A stretch of DNA of 64,000 nt from positions 124,001 through 188,000 of the forward strand of contig NZ_JAAXKX010000001.1 of the NCBI RefSeq assembly GCF_012276755.1, given 5' to 3'. Positions within the stretch are counted from its first letter, which is position 1, and every line of letters begins with the position of its first letter. Positions 17,966 to 25,719 of the stretch are shown here, piece by piece. A program made the translations under genes and the position numbers. The stretch comes from Marichromatium bheemlicum (GTDB lineage: Bacteria > Pseudomonadota > Gammaproteobacteria > Chromatiales > Chromatiaceae). Below the pieces are notes generated by a model. It ran no database searches. It worked only from the letters and a program-made list of their open reading frames with translations, and had not been told where the DNA came from.

Positions 17966-18868
17966 ATGACCGAGCCGTCCGCCAAGGCCGCGAACCCAAC
18001 ACCCCATGTGCCCACCGCCATCAACAGGGTGGTCCCCATCCTCGCCGGCGGCGGCACCCGACTCCCGGCCCACGTCGGCGTCATCCAGGCCCTCAACGAC
18101 CTCGACATCGGCTGCGAGCACATCGTCGGCGTCTCCGGCGGCAGTATCGTCGCCGGGCTGTTCGCCGCTGGCTGGTCGGCCGAGGCGATGAAGGAACTGG
18201 CGATCAGCGTCGACTTCCGCCAATTCCGCGACTTCAACCTCTACCAACTGCTGTTTCGTGGCGGTCTGTCATCCGGTGACGGCTTCGAGCGTTGGATGGA
18301 CGAGATGCTCGAGGGCGCCCGTTTCCGCGATCTGTCGCGCGCCCTCCACGTCGTCGCCACCGACGTGCGCAATGGCTCGCCGGTGGTCTTCGACCACGCA
18401 CACGACCCCGACATGCGCGTCTCTCAGGCGATCCGCTATTCGATGGGGATCCCGCTGCTGTTTGCCTATCGCGAGTACCGTCAGCACCTGATGATCGACG
18501 GCTGCATCCTCTCCGAGGACGCGCTGCGTCGCGATTGGGCCGGCGACGGCACCCCCAGCTGCTGCTTCCGGCTGCGTGCCAATGAGCAGAATGAACGCCC
18601 GGCGGAGCGCCGCCGGGTACCGCTGCCGGGCTATCTGCAGATGCTCATCCGCGCCTTCATGACCTCGCTCTCGCGCGAGTTCGTCCAGGATGCCTTCTGG
18701 AACACCACCGTAGTGATCGACACCGGCGAGATCTCGCCGCTGGAGTTCCGTCTCAGCCCCGAGACCAAGCTGGCGCTCTACCAGGCCGGCTACCACACCA
18801 CCCTCGACATCCTACCGGTGAAGCTCGGCAAGCTCATCGCCCAGGGCAAGGTCGAGGCTGGCGGTTGA
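17966..18868 (+). CDS. Patatin-like phospholipase
   Basis: 300 residues. The Ser-Asp dyad is visible: GVSGGSIVAG (G-x-S-x-G, Ser near residue 58) and MIDGCILSE (D-G). The oxyanion loop reads GGGTRLPAHVG, with Leu where most patatins have Gly; I believe this variant occurs in a recognisable subfamily, but activity should not be assumed. The rest contains LHVVATDVRNGSPVVFD and IRYSMGIPLLF, usual for RssA-like patatins. No signal peptide. Transcribed divergently from the lipid-kinase pair, and 64 bp upstream of the lipoprotein gene, so the neighbourhood is lipid-related. Confidence 0.87.
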   Translation: MTEPSAKAANPTPHVPTAINRVVPILAGGGTRLPAHVGVIQALNDLDIGCEHIVGVSGGSIVAGLFAAGWSAEAMKELAISVDFRQFRDFNLYQLLFRGGLSSGDGFERWMDEMLEGARFRDLSRALHVVATDVRNGSPVVFDHAHDPDMRVSQAIRYSMGIPLLFAYREYRQHLMIDGCILSEDALRRDWAGDGTPSCCFRLRANEQNERPAERRRVPLPGYLQMLIRAFMTSLSREFVQDAFWNTTVVIDTGEISPLEFRLSPETKLALYQAGYHTTLDILPVKLGKLIAQGKVEAGG

Positions 18869-18932
18869 CCCTGGCCCCCGCCCCTCGTCGCGGCGAGAAT
18901 GCCGGTGACCGCAATCAGGAGGAGATCCATCC

Positions 18933-19385
18933 ATGTCCATCGGACAACGTTCACTGCTGCTGTTCGGCGCCGTGCTGCTCGCCGGCTGCTCGGCCCCCGG
19001 GGAAGACGTCCGCATCACCCTGTGCAAGACCCTGGTGCTCACCCAGACCCAGGGCGCAGCCAGCGACTGGCAGATCGAGACCCGCCAGCCCGGCTCCTAC
19101 CAGGACCTCGAGGTCAGGGTGCGCTTCACCACTGCCGGTGGCCAGCGCGCCGAGGCACAGTGCTTCTATCCCTACCGCGCGGTCGAAGACGATGCCCTGG
19201 CCCTGGCCGAACCGCTCTCGGTCTATGGCACGGCACCGACACGGATGCGCATCGACGGACGCGAGTTCTCACGCCAGGCGCTCGCCGAGGCGGTGAGTGA
19301 GGCAATGGGGACACAGGCGCGGGCGTGGATCGAGGGAATGCGCGAGGGGTTGGAGCAGGCCGCGCGTGAACTCGGCGGCCACTGA
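18933..19385 (+). CDS. Predicted lipoprotein, function unknown
   Basis: 150 residues with a type II signal peptide: LLLFGAVLLAGC gives a lipobox with Cys19 as the lipidated residue, followed by Ser-Ala, so outer-membrane sorting is likely. AGGAGGAG lies about nine bases before the ATG. The mature part has two further cysteines (TLCKTL and EAQCFYPY) that may form a disulfide, and an amphipathic C-terminal helix. I recognise no family. Its stop codon directly abuts the target duplication of the 290-bp MITE-like element. Confidence 0.8.
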   Translation: MSIGQRSLLLFGAVLLAGCSAPGEDVRITLCKTLVLTQTQGAASDWQIETRQPGSYQDLEVRVRFTTAGGQRAEAQCFYPYRAVEDDALALAEPLSVYGTAPTRMRIDGREFSRQALAEAVSEAMGTQARAWIEGMREGLEQAARELGGH

Positions 19386-19395
19386 CCTGCGGCCC
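19386..19395. repeat. Left target-site duplication of the MITE
   Basis: CCTGCGGCCC, repeated exactly at 19686-19695. Confidence 0.85.
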
Positions 19396-19685
19396 CAGGG
19401 CTATCGCATCAAGGATCTCTAATATTATAAGATGCCAATATCTTTTGATATCAGTCTATTGTCGCCATCGTGCATCGAAACTCCGTCCTTATTCCCACGA
19501 AAGATCTCGGACTGTGCAAGACAAGATCCGCAACTGGAGCGAGGCTTCGTCTTGATCATGGCGCCAAGAAGCGAGCCCTCGGCGAAACCTCGTCTTAAGC
19601 AACGAGTGCAGAACCCCCTATCGCTTTGAATTATATCTAATATTAGCGTAATCGAATATTAGGAGTGCTTGATGCGATAGCCCTG
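19396..19685. mobile_element. 290-bp MITE-like non-autonomous element
   Basis: An AT-rich block in a GC-rich neighbourhood, bounded by terminal inverted repeats. The first 18 bases of each end are identical (CAGGGCTATCGCATCAAG) and 27 of 31 match overall, ending in AATATT. A perfect 10-bp direct repeat CCTGCGGCCC flanks it, the footprint of transposition. There is no transposase; a 65-codon open frame inside has no protein-like character. A 10-bp duplication and C-A-G ends would suit an IS4- or ISAs1-type transposase acting in trans, but I cannot name the parent. Confidence 0.88.
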
Positions 19686-19717
19686 CCTGCGGCCCCGGCC
19701 GATGCCGGGGCCGCAGG
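19686..19717. terminator. Bidirectional terminator hairpin (MITE insertion target)
   Basis: Stem CCTGCGGCCCCGGC / GCCGGGGCCGCAGG, 14 bp perfect with a 4-nt loop CGAT. It sits between the convergent lipoprotein gene and the sqr-linked small gene. The MITE entered its left arm; the right copy of the target duplication rebuilds the arm, so the hairpin remains whole for the minus-strand transcript but is separated from the lipoprotein gene by 300 bp. Confidence 0.75.
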
Positions 19718-19724
19718 AGCGAGG

Positions 19725-19889
19725 TCAGCGCGAGATGTGCGAGCGCGTCATCAGCTTGAAGATCTTCCAGTTGATGACCAGGAAGCGCACCACCTGCCAG
19801 ATCAGCGAGGCCCGCATGTAACGGGTGAAGCCGGTGGGGATCGGCGCGTAGTACTCCTGCTGATAGGGCTCTTTGTTCTTGATCGGCAT
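19725..19889 (-). CDS. 54-residue sqr-linked small protein
   Basis: A short gene that a 60-codon cutoff would miss. It encodes MPIKNKEPYQQEYYAPIP at the start and ends MTRSHISR. The middle (about residues 22-47, with LIWQVVRFLVINWKIFKLM) is a hydrophobic, aromatic helix with interspersed Lys/Arg, long enough to lie on or enter a membrane. It is 79 bp downstream of the sqr stop on the same strand and ends directly at the strong hairpin, so it is the last gene of an sqr transcript. I do not recognise a family. It might anchor or stabilise the flavoprotein at the membrane; this is inference from position and composition. Confidence 0.7.
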   Translation of the reverse strand: MPIKNKEPYQQEYYAPIPTGFTRYMRASLIWQVVRFLVINWKIFKLMTRSHISR

Positions 19890-19968
19890 GACGGTCTCTC
19901 TAGTTGGGGGATCAGGGGCGGCATGCGCCCCGACATGGCAACAACGCGTGGCCAGGGAGGCGGACCAC

Positions 19969-21426
19969 TCAGTCCGGCAGCACCGACCAGCCGGGACGCA
20001 GCTTGGCCTGGTAGATGAAGACGTGGTGCAGCAGATACTTCATCCAGTGCCCGGCCAGGCCGACCTCGCCGAAGGTCAGATTCATGTCGCGGCCATACTG
20101 CGGGTAGCGCTCGTAATCGGGCACCACCGGGAAGACCGTCATCGTCGCCGCGCTACCGGTGAGCAAGCCGGAGCCGGTCGAGGCCACGCAAGCGGCCCCC
20201 ATCTCGGCCATCGAGGCGGTGTGGGTCGGCTTCTCGGCACCATTGAGCATATCGCGGATACTGGTCGCCACCGCCTTGCCCATGGTCGCCGAGGGCATAC
20301 CGGTCCGCGGCGGGGTGGGACTGATCGGGGTGCCGTTGGCGCTCTTCATCGGCTTGCTGATCGGGTGCGGCGGAGCGAAGGCGATACCCACCGAGAACAG
20401 ATTGGGATAGGTCGGATTCTGGTAGGTCTTGGGCCAATCCTCGGTATGCCAGTCCTCGAACGCCTTGGGGGTGTAGTCGGCATCGACCTTCATGAAGCCG
20501 TTGGGGGCGAACAGGGTGCTGGTGATGTCCTCGCCGGCCTTGTCGAAGGCCTTGAGCAGGGCCCCGGCGAAGGGCGGGATGAGCATCGCGAAGTCGAACG
20601 GTAGCTCGCCATAGCTGCCATCGAGCAGCTCGTAGTAGATCACCTTGGGCTCGACCTTGTAGACGTGGGCACGGGTGATCCACTCCACCCCGCGCTCGGC
20701 CATCAACGACTCGGCGAAGGTCTTGCCGTTGGTGACATAACCGCCGCGGGTGATGTGCACCCCACCCATGCCGAAGTCGCCGAGTTCGTACTCGTTGCTG
20801 ATCCACACCAGCCGTCCGAGCGCGCGCACCCCGGCATCGCGCAGGCATTGGTCGATGTTGTAGATGTACTCGAAGGCCGCGCCCTGACAGGTGCACATGC
20901 CATGTCCAGTGCCGACCACGAAGGTCCGGCGCTCACCCTGCTTCATCGCCGCAATCGCCGCCTGGAGCTGGGCATTGGCCTCGAGTGCGTGGCTCGCGGT
21001 GCACACCGACATGGTGTAACCGTCCTCCGGACCGAGCCCCGGGGTGGCGCCGAAGTTGAGCCTAGGACCGGTCGCATTGACGAGGAAGTCGTAATCGACG
21101 GTCTCGGTCTGACCGAGGCGAGCAGAGTCGGTGTACTCGATGGTGACATAGGGGCGCTCCCCCCCCTCCCCGCCCTCGGGGTGGATCGAGAGCGCGCGCG
21201 CCTGGCGGAAGTCGACGCCGAGCTTCTTGTAGACCGGGGCCAGCTCGAAGGTGACCTGTCGTTCGGTCATCTCACCGATCCCGACCCAGATGTTGGAGGG
21301 GATCCAGTTCCACTTGGCGTTGGGCGAGACCACCACCACCTGGTGTTTTCCCTTGACCCACTTGCCGAGATATCTGGCAACCGAGTGCCCAGAAATCCCT
21401 GCCCCGAGAATGACGATACGCGCCAT
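19969..21426 (-). CDS. Sulfide:quinone oxidoreductase-family flavoprotein
   Basis: 485 residues starting MARIVILGAGISGHSVARYL at 21426, with the FAD-binding GxGxxG at residues 8-13. Cys142 (SVCTASH), Cys178/Cys180 (GMCTCQG) and Cys413 (GAACVAS) are placed like the redox/persulfide cysteines of SQR enzymes, and a second dinucleotide motif FVVGTGHGMC is present. The C-terminus (about 455-480, GHWMKYLLHHVFIYQAKL) is amphipathic, as in the membrane-bound monotopic SQRs. SQR oxidises sulfide to polysulfide and passes electrons to quinone, feeding photosynthetic or respiratory chains in purple sulfur bacteria. The CxC and the long loop APPHPISKP set it apart from the classic enzyme, so the SQR subtype, or a related persulfide/flavocytochrome-like role, is not settled. 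Confidence 0.85.
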   Translation of the reverse strand: MARIVILGAGISGHSVARYLGKWVKGKHQVVVVSPNAKWNWIPSNIWVGIGEMTERQVTFELAPVYKKLGVDFRQARALSIHPEGGEGGERPYVTIEYTDSARLGQTETVDYDFLVNATGPRLNFGATPGLGPEDGYTMSVCTASHALEANAQLQAAIAAMKQGERRTFVVGTGHGMCTCQGAAFEYIYNIDQCLRDAGVRALGRLVWISNEYELGDFGMGGVHITRGGYVTNGKTFAESLMAERGVEWITRAHVYKVEPKVIYYELLDGSYGELPFDFAMLIPPFAGALLKAFDKAGEDITSTLFAPNGFMKVDADYTPKAFEDWHTEDWPKTYQNPTYPNLFSVGIAFAPPHPISKPMKSANGTPISPTPPRTGMPSATMGKAVATSIRDMLNGAEKPTHTASMAEMGAACVASTGSGLLTGSAATMTVFPVVPDYERYPQYGRDMNLTFGEVGLAGHWMKYLLHHVFIYQAKLRPGWSVLPD

Positions 21427-21758
21427 GTGCAAACTCCAGAATGCATGACCAGGGGCGGATCGGCCAGGCCCGTGACCGTGGCGCATGGCAGGGGGCCATG
21501 CGCATGCGCCCGCCCCGCTACGGGGGATCACTGGCAATACGCCCTGCCGTCCCTGCCGCGCCCCGACACGATCATGCCGAGCACCCTCAAGCCGTTGATG
21601 AGAAAGGGTCGACGCCCCACATGGACGACACCCAACGCCGCATCCGCTCGCCCTGGACCGGCGATCGGCATCCCAGGAGAAAAACCAGAAGTGGTGCTGG
21701 ATGTCAAATCTCGTTGACGCAGCGAGCGGCACGGCGTTATGGCCGCGCCTCGCCGCAC
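21427..21758. other. Intergenic region upstream of sqr
   Basis: About 330 bp between the sqr start and the stop of the GGDEF/EAL gene on the same strand. It must hold the sqr promoter; I find no convincing -35/-10 pair or operator by eye. Long open frames on the plus strand here look like shadows. Confidence 0.4.
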
Positions 21759-23684
21759 TCAGTGAGACCGACTCGGTTCGAGAATGTTGCGCAGGGGCTC
21801 GGGACGGCCGATGAAATAGCCCTGCATGAGATCGATGCCGATCTCCTCGAGCAGCGCCAGGGTGGCGTCGTTCTCGACGTGTTCGGCGATGGTGCGCTTG
21901 CCGAGGATCTTGCCGATGTCGTTGATCGAGCGGATCAGCGCGAGGTTGGCCGAATCGGTGGCGATCCCCTGGACGAACTCGCCGTCGATCTTGAGGAAAT
22001 CGACCTCGAGGTCGCGCAGATAGAGATAGGAGGCGTAGCCACTGCCGAAGTCGTCGAGGGCGAAGCAGCAACCGAGCGACTTCAGGCCGGCGATGAAACG
22101 GCGCGCCGCCTGTAGATCGGAGATGGCCACGGTCTCGGTGACCTCGAAACAGATCTTGCCCGGCGCGGTGGCGAAGTGGCGTAGTTGTTCGATCACATAG
22201 TCGAGGAAACCGCGACTACCGAGCGAGTGGCCGGAGAGGTTGATGGTGACGTAGCCAAAGCGGTCGAAGCGCTCGGCATGCTCGGCGAGCGTCTGCAGGA
22301 CCGAGCGCACCACCCAGCGATCGAGCTTCACCGACAGGCCATAGCGCTCGGCGATCGGCAGGAACTGCCCCGGCGGGATCAGATCACCGTCCTCCCCCTT
22401 GAGTCGCAGCAGGATCTCGTAGTTGATCGGCTCGGCGGCGGCCTGCGGCGCCCTGGCGTTGGCCACGATCGGCTGCGAGAACAGCTCCAGGCGATCTTCC
22501 TCGAGGGCTCGCACCAGCTGCGACAGCGCCTGTGCCTCATGGCTACGGCGCTTGAGCTTGCCATCGTGCTCACGATAAAGATGGATGTTGCCGCCACCGA
22601 CCTCCTGGGTCGAGAGACAGGCCGAATAGGCCTTGCGCAGCAGCTGCTCACCCGAGTCGCCATCATGATACTCGGCCACCCCGACGCTGAGGCTGATCAC
22701 GAAGCGGTAGCCACGAAAGCTGAATTGGAAGTCGTCGACCGCATCGCACAACGACTCGGCCAGGTGCTCGACACGCTCGGCGCCGGCGCCCTCGACGAGG
22801 ATGGCGAACTCATCGTTGCCGAGCCGACCGAGCAGGGTGGCGGCGGCGAAGTGCTCACGCAGCAGCCCGGCAAGCAGCCGGATCAGCTGATCGCCGGCGG
22901 CCTGGCCGGCGGCATCGTTGATCACCCGGAAGCGATCGATGTCGATGTGCAGCAGCGCTCGCCCGCCGCCGGTCGCCGCCGGCTGGGCAAGCAGCCGCGC
23001 CAGCTCCGACTCGAAGGCGGCACGATTGAGCAAACCGGTGAGGGGGTCTCGGCGCGCCAGATGGTCGCGCAGCTGCGACTCGCGCGCCAGCGCCGACTCG
23101 GCCGCCGAGCGCCGCCGGCGTTCGGCATCGAGGCTAGCGTCACAGTGATTAAGCGCCCGGGTGCGCGCGGCGATGGTGTCACGCTGACCACGCACCAACC
23201 GACCGTGCTCGAGCATCTGCACCAGTACGTCGCAGACGAGCTGCAACAGGCGTTCGTGCCAGCACGAATAACGCCCGCTGGTCGGATGCCCGACCACCAA
23301 CACGCCATGCACCCGCGTCGATCCGGTCAATGGCGCGGCCAGCAAGGAGGCATGCGTCTCGTCACTGCCGCCCTGGATCATCCGTGTGGCGCACGCCCGC
23401 GCCGCGAGCGCGGCGAGCCCCGCCGAGGGTGATCCAGGGTGCTCGAGATCGCGCCGGACGTGGGCCAGGCACTCGAGCGCCGGATCACGCTGGAGATAGA
23501 GGGCACAGCACTCGAGATCGCGATGGCCGATACAGGTGTGGGCAGCGTGGGTGCAGAGCTCGCGCTCGCTCAATACCGTGGCCTCCGGGACCACCAGCGT
23601 ACGCAGCATGCTCAGGGACTCGATCAGGGAGATAATGCCGGAGTCCCCGCCGGCGTCCATTGCACTCGGTTGGAAGATATCCAT
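21759..23684 (-). CDS. GAF-GGDEF-EAL cyclic-di-GMP protein with degenerate motifs
   Basis: 641 residues from the ATG at 23684 (MDIFQPSAMDAGG), which has AGAGG five bases upstream; an upstream extension would overlap the HDOD gene. A GAF-like domain spans about 35-180, then a coiled linker, GGDEF about 205-360 and EAL about 385-635. The GGDEF signature reads RLGNDEF (second Gly to Asn), probably inactive or GTP-binding only. The EAL motif reads YEILLRL, which still satisfies E-x-L-x-R; NLSGHSL, EVTETVA, DDFGSGYASYLYL and KIDGEF follow, and the usual AEGVE is AEHVEN. This divergent EAL may have altered activity. The gene is 8 bp downstream of an HDOD gene, so the two form an operon. Confidence 0.87.
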   Translation of the reverse strand: MDIFQPSAMDAGGDSGIISLIESLSMLRTLVVPEATVLSERELCTHAAHTCIGHRDLECCALYLQRDPALECLAHVRRDLEHPGSPSAGLAALAARACATRMIQGGSDETHASLLAAPLTGSTRVHGVLVVGHPTSGRYSCWHERLLQLVCDVLVQMLEHGRLVRGQRDTIAARTRALNHCDASLDAERRRRSAAESALARESQLRDHLARRDPLTGLLNRAAFESELARLLAQPAATGGGRALLHIDIDRFRVINDAAGQAAGDQLIRLLAGLLREHFAAATLLGRLGNDEFAILVEGAGAERVEHLAESLCDAVDDFQFSFRGYRFVISLSVGVAEYHDGDSGEQLLRKAYSACLSTQEVGGGNIHLYREHDGKLKRRSHEAQALSQLVRALEEDRLELFSQPIVANARAPQAAAEPINYEILLRLKGEDGDLIPPGQFLPIAERYGLSVKLDRWVVRSVLQTLAEHAERFDRFGYVTINLSGHSLGSRGFLDYVIEQLRHFATAPGKICFEVTETVAISDLQAARRFIAGLKSLGCCFALDDFGSGYASYLYLRDLEVDFLKIDGEFVQGIATDSANLALIRSINDIGKILGKRTIAEHVENDATLALLEEIGIDLMQGYFIGRPEPLRNILEPSRSH

Positions 23685-23692
23685 GTCGACCT

Positions 23693-24589
23693 CTAGCTGA
23701 ATGCATCCGCCATCTCGCACAGATGCCCGATCCGGGCGCACCAACGCAAAGCGGTCCGCCGCCATTCCTCGGCCTCGATCCCCAGCGCCGCGGGGGGTGT
23801 CAGATCGAGTTGCTGCGCCGCCTCGGGGTCACGTTCGGCACGTGCCGCGAAGCGCTCGGCGAAGCCCACCAGGCACACCAGCCGCCAGTGCGCGCCGGCA
23901 TAGTCCGGGGCACAGTGGCGCCCCATCGCCACGGCCAGCTCCGGCGGCAACCGCCAGGCACGCGCCAGCTCGGCCCCGGCCTGGCAATGATCCATCCCCA
24001 GGCGCAACCGGGTGAGTTCCCGCACCCCGACCTCGCACTCGGCAGCGGCCTCCGTAAACACCTCATCCATCGTCTGCGGCGCCAGGTGCACCAGCACCAG
24101 CACCCCCAGGTTGTGCAACAACCCGGCGAGATAGACCCCGGCCAGGGTCTCCTCGCGACCGCTCACCGCCTTGGCCGCCAGCGCCTCGGCGAGCGTCGCG
24201 GTGAGCATCGCACGACGCCAATAACTTCCCGGATCGAAACCTGGGCAGCGATCGCGCTCAAAGGGCGCGCTCAACAACAGGCTGATACTGAGGTCACGAA
24301 CCAATCGCAACCCCAGCACCCGGATCACCGCGTCGCTGAGGTCTCGCGCCGGAATAGGACCGGCGAAGAAGGCCGAGCGGGCGATACCGAGCAATCGCGC
24401 CGCAAGCGCTGGACTCTGCTCGATCAACTCCAGCAGATGATTGACATCAAGCTCGGGGTCCACCAGCTCGGCTAACAGCACCTGCGCCTGTTCGGGCAGT
24501 GGCGGCAGGGACTGCAGGTCACGGATCAACGCGCCAAGTCGGGCGGGCGGCGAGTTCGGTAGGGATGCAGCAGTGGGGACTTCAGTCAC
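23693..24589 (-). CDS. HDOD-domain signalling protein
   Basis: 298 residues, one HDOD domain (about 18-215): LIRDLQSLPPLPEQAQVLLAEL is its usual first helix pair, then VIRVLGLRLVRDLSISLLL and GVYLAGLLHNLGVLVLV, where the HD dyad of true HD phosphohydrolases is replaced (HN). Such proteins are non-enzymatic helical platforms in c-di-GMP and chemotaxis-type signalling. It is immediately upstream of the GAF-GGDEF-EAL gene with an 8-bp gap, which supports a joint signalling role. No membrane segment. Confidence 0.85.
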   Translation of the reverse strand: MTEVPTAASLPNSPPARLGALIRDLQSLPPLPEQAQVLLAELVDPELDVNHLLELIEQSPALAARLLGIARSAFFAGPIPARDLSDAVIRVLGLRLVRDLSISLLLSAPFERDRCPGFDPGSYWRRAMLTATLAEALAAKAVSGREETLAGVYLAGLLHNLGVLVLVHLAPQTMDEVFTEAAAECEVGVRELTRLRLGMDHCQAGAELARAWRLPPELAVAMGRHCAPDYAGAHWRLVCLVGFAERFAARAERDPEAAQQLDLTPPAALGIEAEEWRRTALRWCARIGHLCEMADAFS

Positions 24590-24806
24590 TCGATACTCGC
24601 GACATGCCCCGAGGTGACCACCGATTCAGGTGGCTGCACCGAGGGCAACAGAAACTCGGGCCAGCAATCAACTTTACACGCGATCTCATTCGCGTGCAGG
24701 ACTCAGATCGCAAAATCCCATTTCTTCTTAGCAATCGCTGGCTATCCTTGGGACGGCATGCCCAGCCACCGCAGCACCGATGTCCCATTCATAGGGAGGA
24801 TCACCG

Positions 24807-25238
24807 ATGCAACAGGAACAGCGAATCAACGCCCTGCTCTCGACCCTGTTCCGCTTCACCGAGAAGCTGGTACTCACCGGCGTCGGCGCCCTGGCGCTGA
24901 TGGGAATCCTACAGCTGGTGTGGAGCATCGCCGCGCATCGCGAGGTCCGTCTCGAGGACCTGCTGCTGATGTTCATCTATATCGAGATCATGGCAATGAC
25001 CCATGTCTATTTCGTGCGCCATGCCGTGCCCTTCACCTATCCGATGTTCATTGCAGTGACCGCGCTGTCGCGGCTGATCGTGCTCCAGGGCAAGAACATC
25101 GCCCCCGAGAACTTGCTCTACGAGGGCGGCGCCATCCTGCTGGTGAGCATCGCCATCCTCATCGTGCGCTACAGTCAACGCTACAGCATCGACGCGGCCA
25201 CCGAACCACCGCACCACGACCCACCCGAGCAGCGTTGA
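24807..25238 (+). CDS. psiE: PsiE-family membrane protein
   Basis: 143 residues with four hydrophobic helices (about 20-42, 52-70, 78-98, 108-128). The sequence HREVRLEDLLLMFIYIEIMAM (in part), VYFVRHAVPFTYPMFIAVTALSRLIV and NLLYEGGAILLVSIAILIVRY matches the phosphate-starvation-inducible PsiE family. AGGGAGG stands six to seven bases before the ATG. Function in the inner membrane is unknown; E. coli psiE is controlled by PhoB and cAMP-CRP, but no Pho box is evident here. The C-terminal HHDPPEQR tail is soluble. The 217 bp upstream hold nothing else recognised. Confidence 0.85.
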   Translation: MQQEQRINALLSTLFRFTEKLVLTGVGALALMGILQLVWSIAAHREVRLEDLLLMFIYIEIMAMTHVYFVRHAVPFTYPMFIAVTALSRLIVLQGKNIAPENLLYEGGAILLVSIAILIVRYSQRYSIDAATEPPHHDPPEQR

Positions 25239-25324
25239 ACCATCGCCTTGAGGCGGCCTAGCGCGTAAACTTGCGCCCCGGCCGCCAGCCGCGCGGCCTG
25301 CTTCAACCCAGGAGAGACCAAGAC

Positions 25325-25714
25325 ATGCCAAGCGCCCCGAGCCGTTCGCTCGAGACCTTTCCCAACCCCCAGCCCGAGCGTGACTACACCATCCGCATCC
25401 GCGTGCCCGAGTTCACCTGTCTGTGCCCCAAGACCGGCCAGCCGGACTTCGCCGAGCTCACCCTCGAGTACATCCCCGAGACGCGCTGCGTCGAACTCAA
25501 GGCGCTGAAGAACTACGTCTGGTCCTATCGCGACGAGGGCGCCTTCCACGAGGCGGTGACCAACCGCATCCTCGGCGATCTGGTGACCGCCACTGAACCG
25601 CGCTTCATGCGCCTGACCGCCGAGTTCAACGTGCGCGGCGGCATCTACACCACGGTGGTCGCCGAGCATCGCGCCGCCGACTGGCAGCCCCAGCCCCAGG
25701 TGCAGCTGCCCTGA
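25325..25714 (+). CDS. queF: NADPH-dependent preQ0 reductase QueF (short form)
   Basis: 129 residues, the short unimodular QueF type. It reduces 7-cyano-7-deazaguanine (preQ0) to preQ1 for queuosine in tRNA. Hallmarks: [16 protein letters not shown], containing the nucleophilic Cys that forms the thioimide and the catalytic Asp, then [20 protein letters not shown], carrying the NADPH-binding E-L-K-S/A-L-K block. The ATG at 25325 follows CAGGAGAG. The frame continues upstream without similarity. It sits 5 bp before a sugar kinase gene, with no functional link apparent. No preQ1 riboswitch was seen upstream. Confidence 0.94.
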   Translation: MPSAPSRSLETFPNPQPERDYTIRIRVPEFTCLCPKTGQPDFAELTLEYIPETRCVELKALKNYVWSYRDEGAFHEAVTNRILGDLVTATEPRFMRLTAEFNVRGGIYTTVVAEHRAADWQPQPQVQLP

Positions 25715-25719
25715 GGCCG

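Noticed and set aside
19432-19629. 65-codon frame inside the MITE
   Set aside because: No ribosome-binding site, no family, and it lies wholly within a non-autonomous element.
20665-21717. Plus-strand open frame of 350 codons across sqr
   Set aside because: Antisense to the SQR-family gene, which has recognisable FAD and cysteine motifs; the frame has no protein-like features.
24499-24900. Plus-strand frame overlapping the start of psiE
   Set aside because: Different frame from psiE, crosses its ribosome-binding site, and has no recognisable content.
25239-25324. Possible preQ1 riboswitch before queF
   Set aside because: Only a GC-rich hairpin and no pseudoknot-forming A-rich tail were seen; the space is short.
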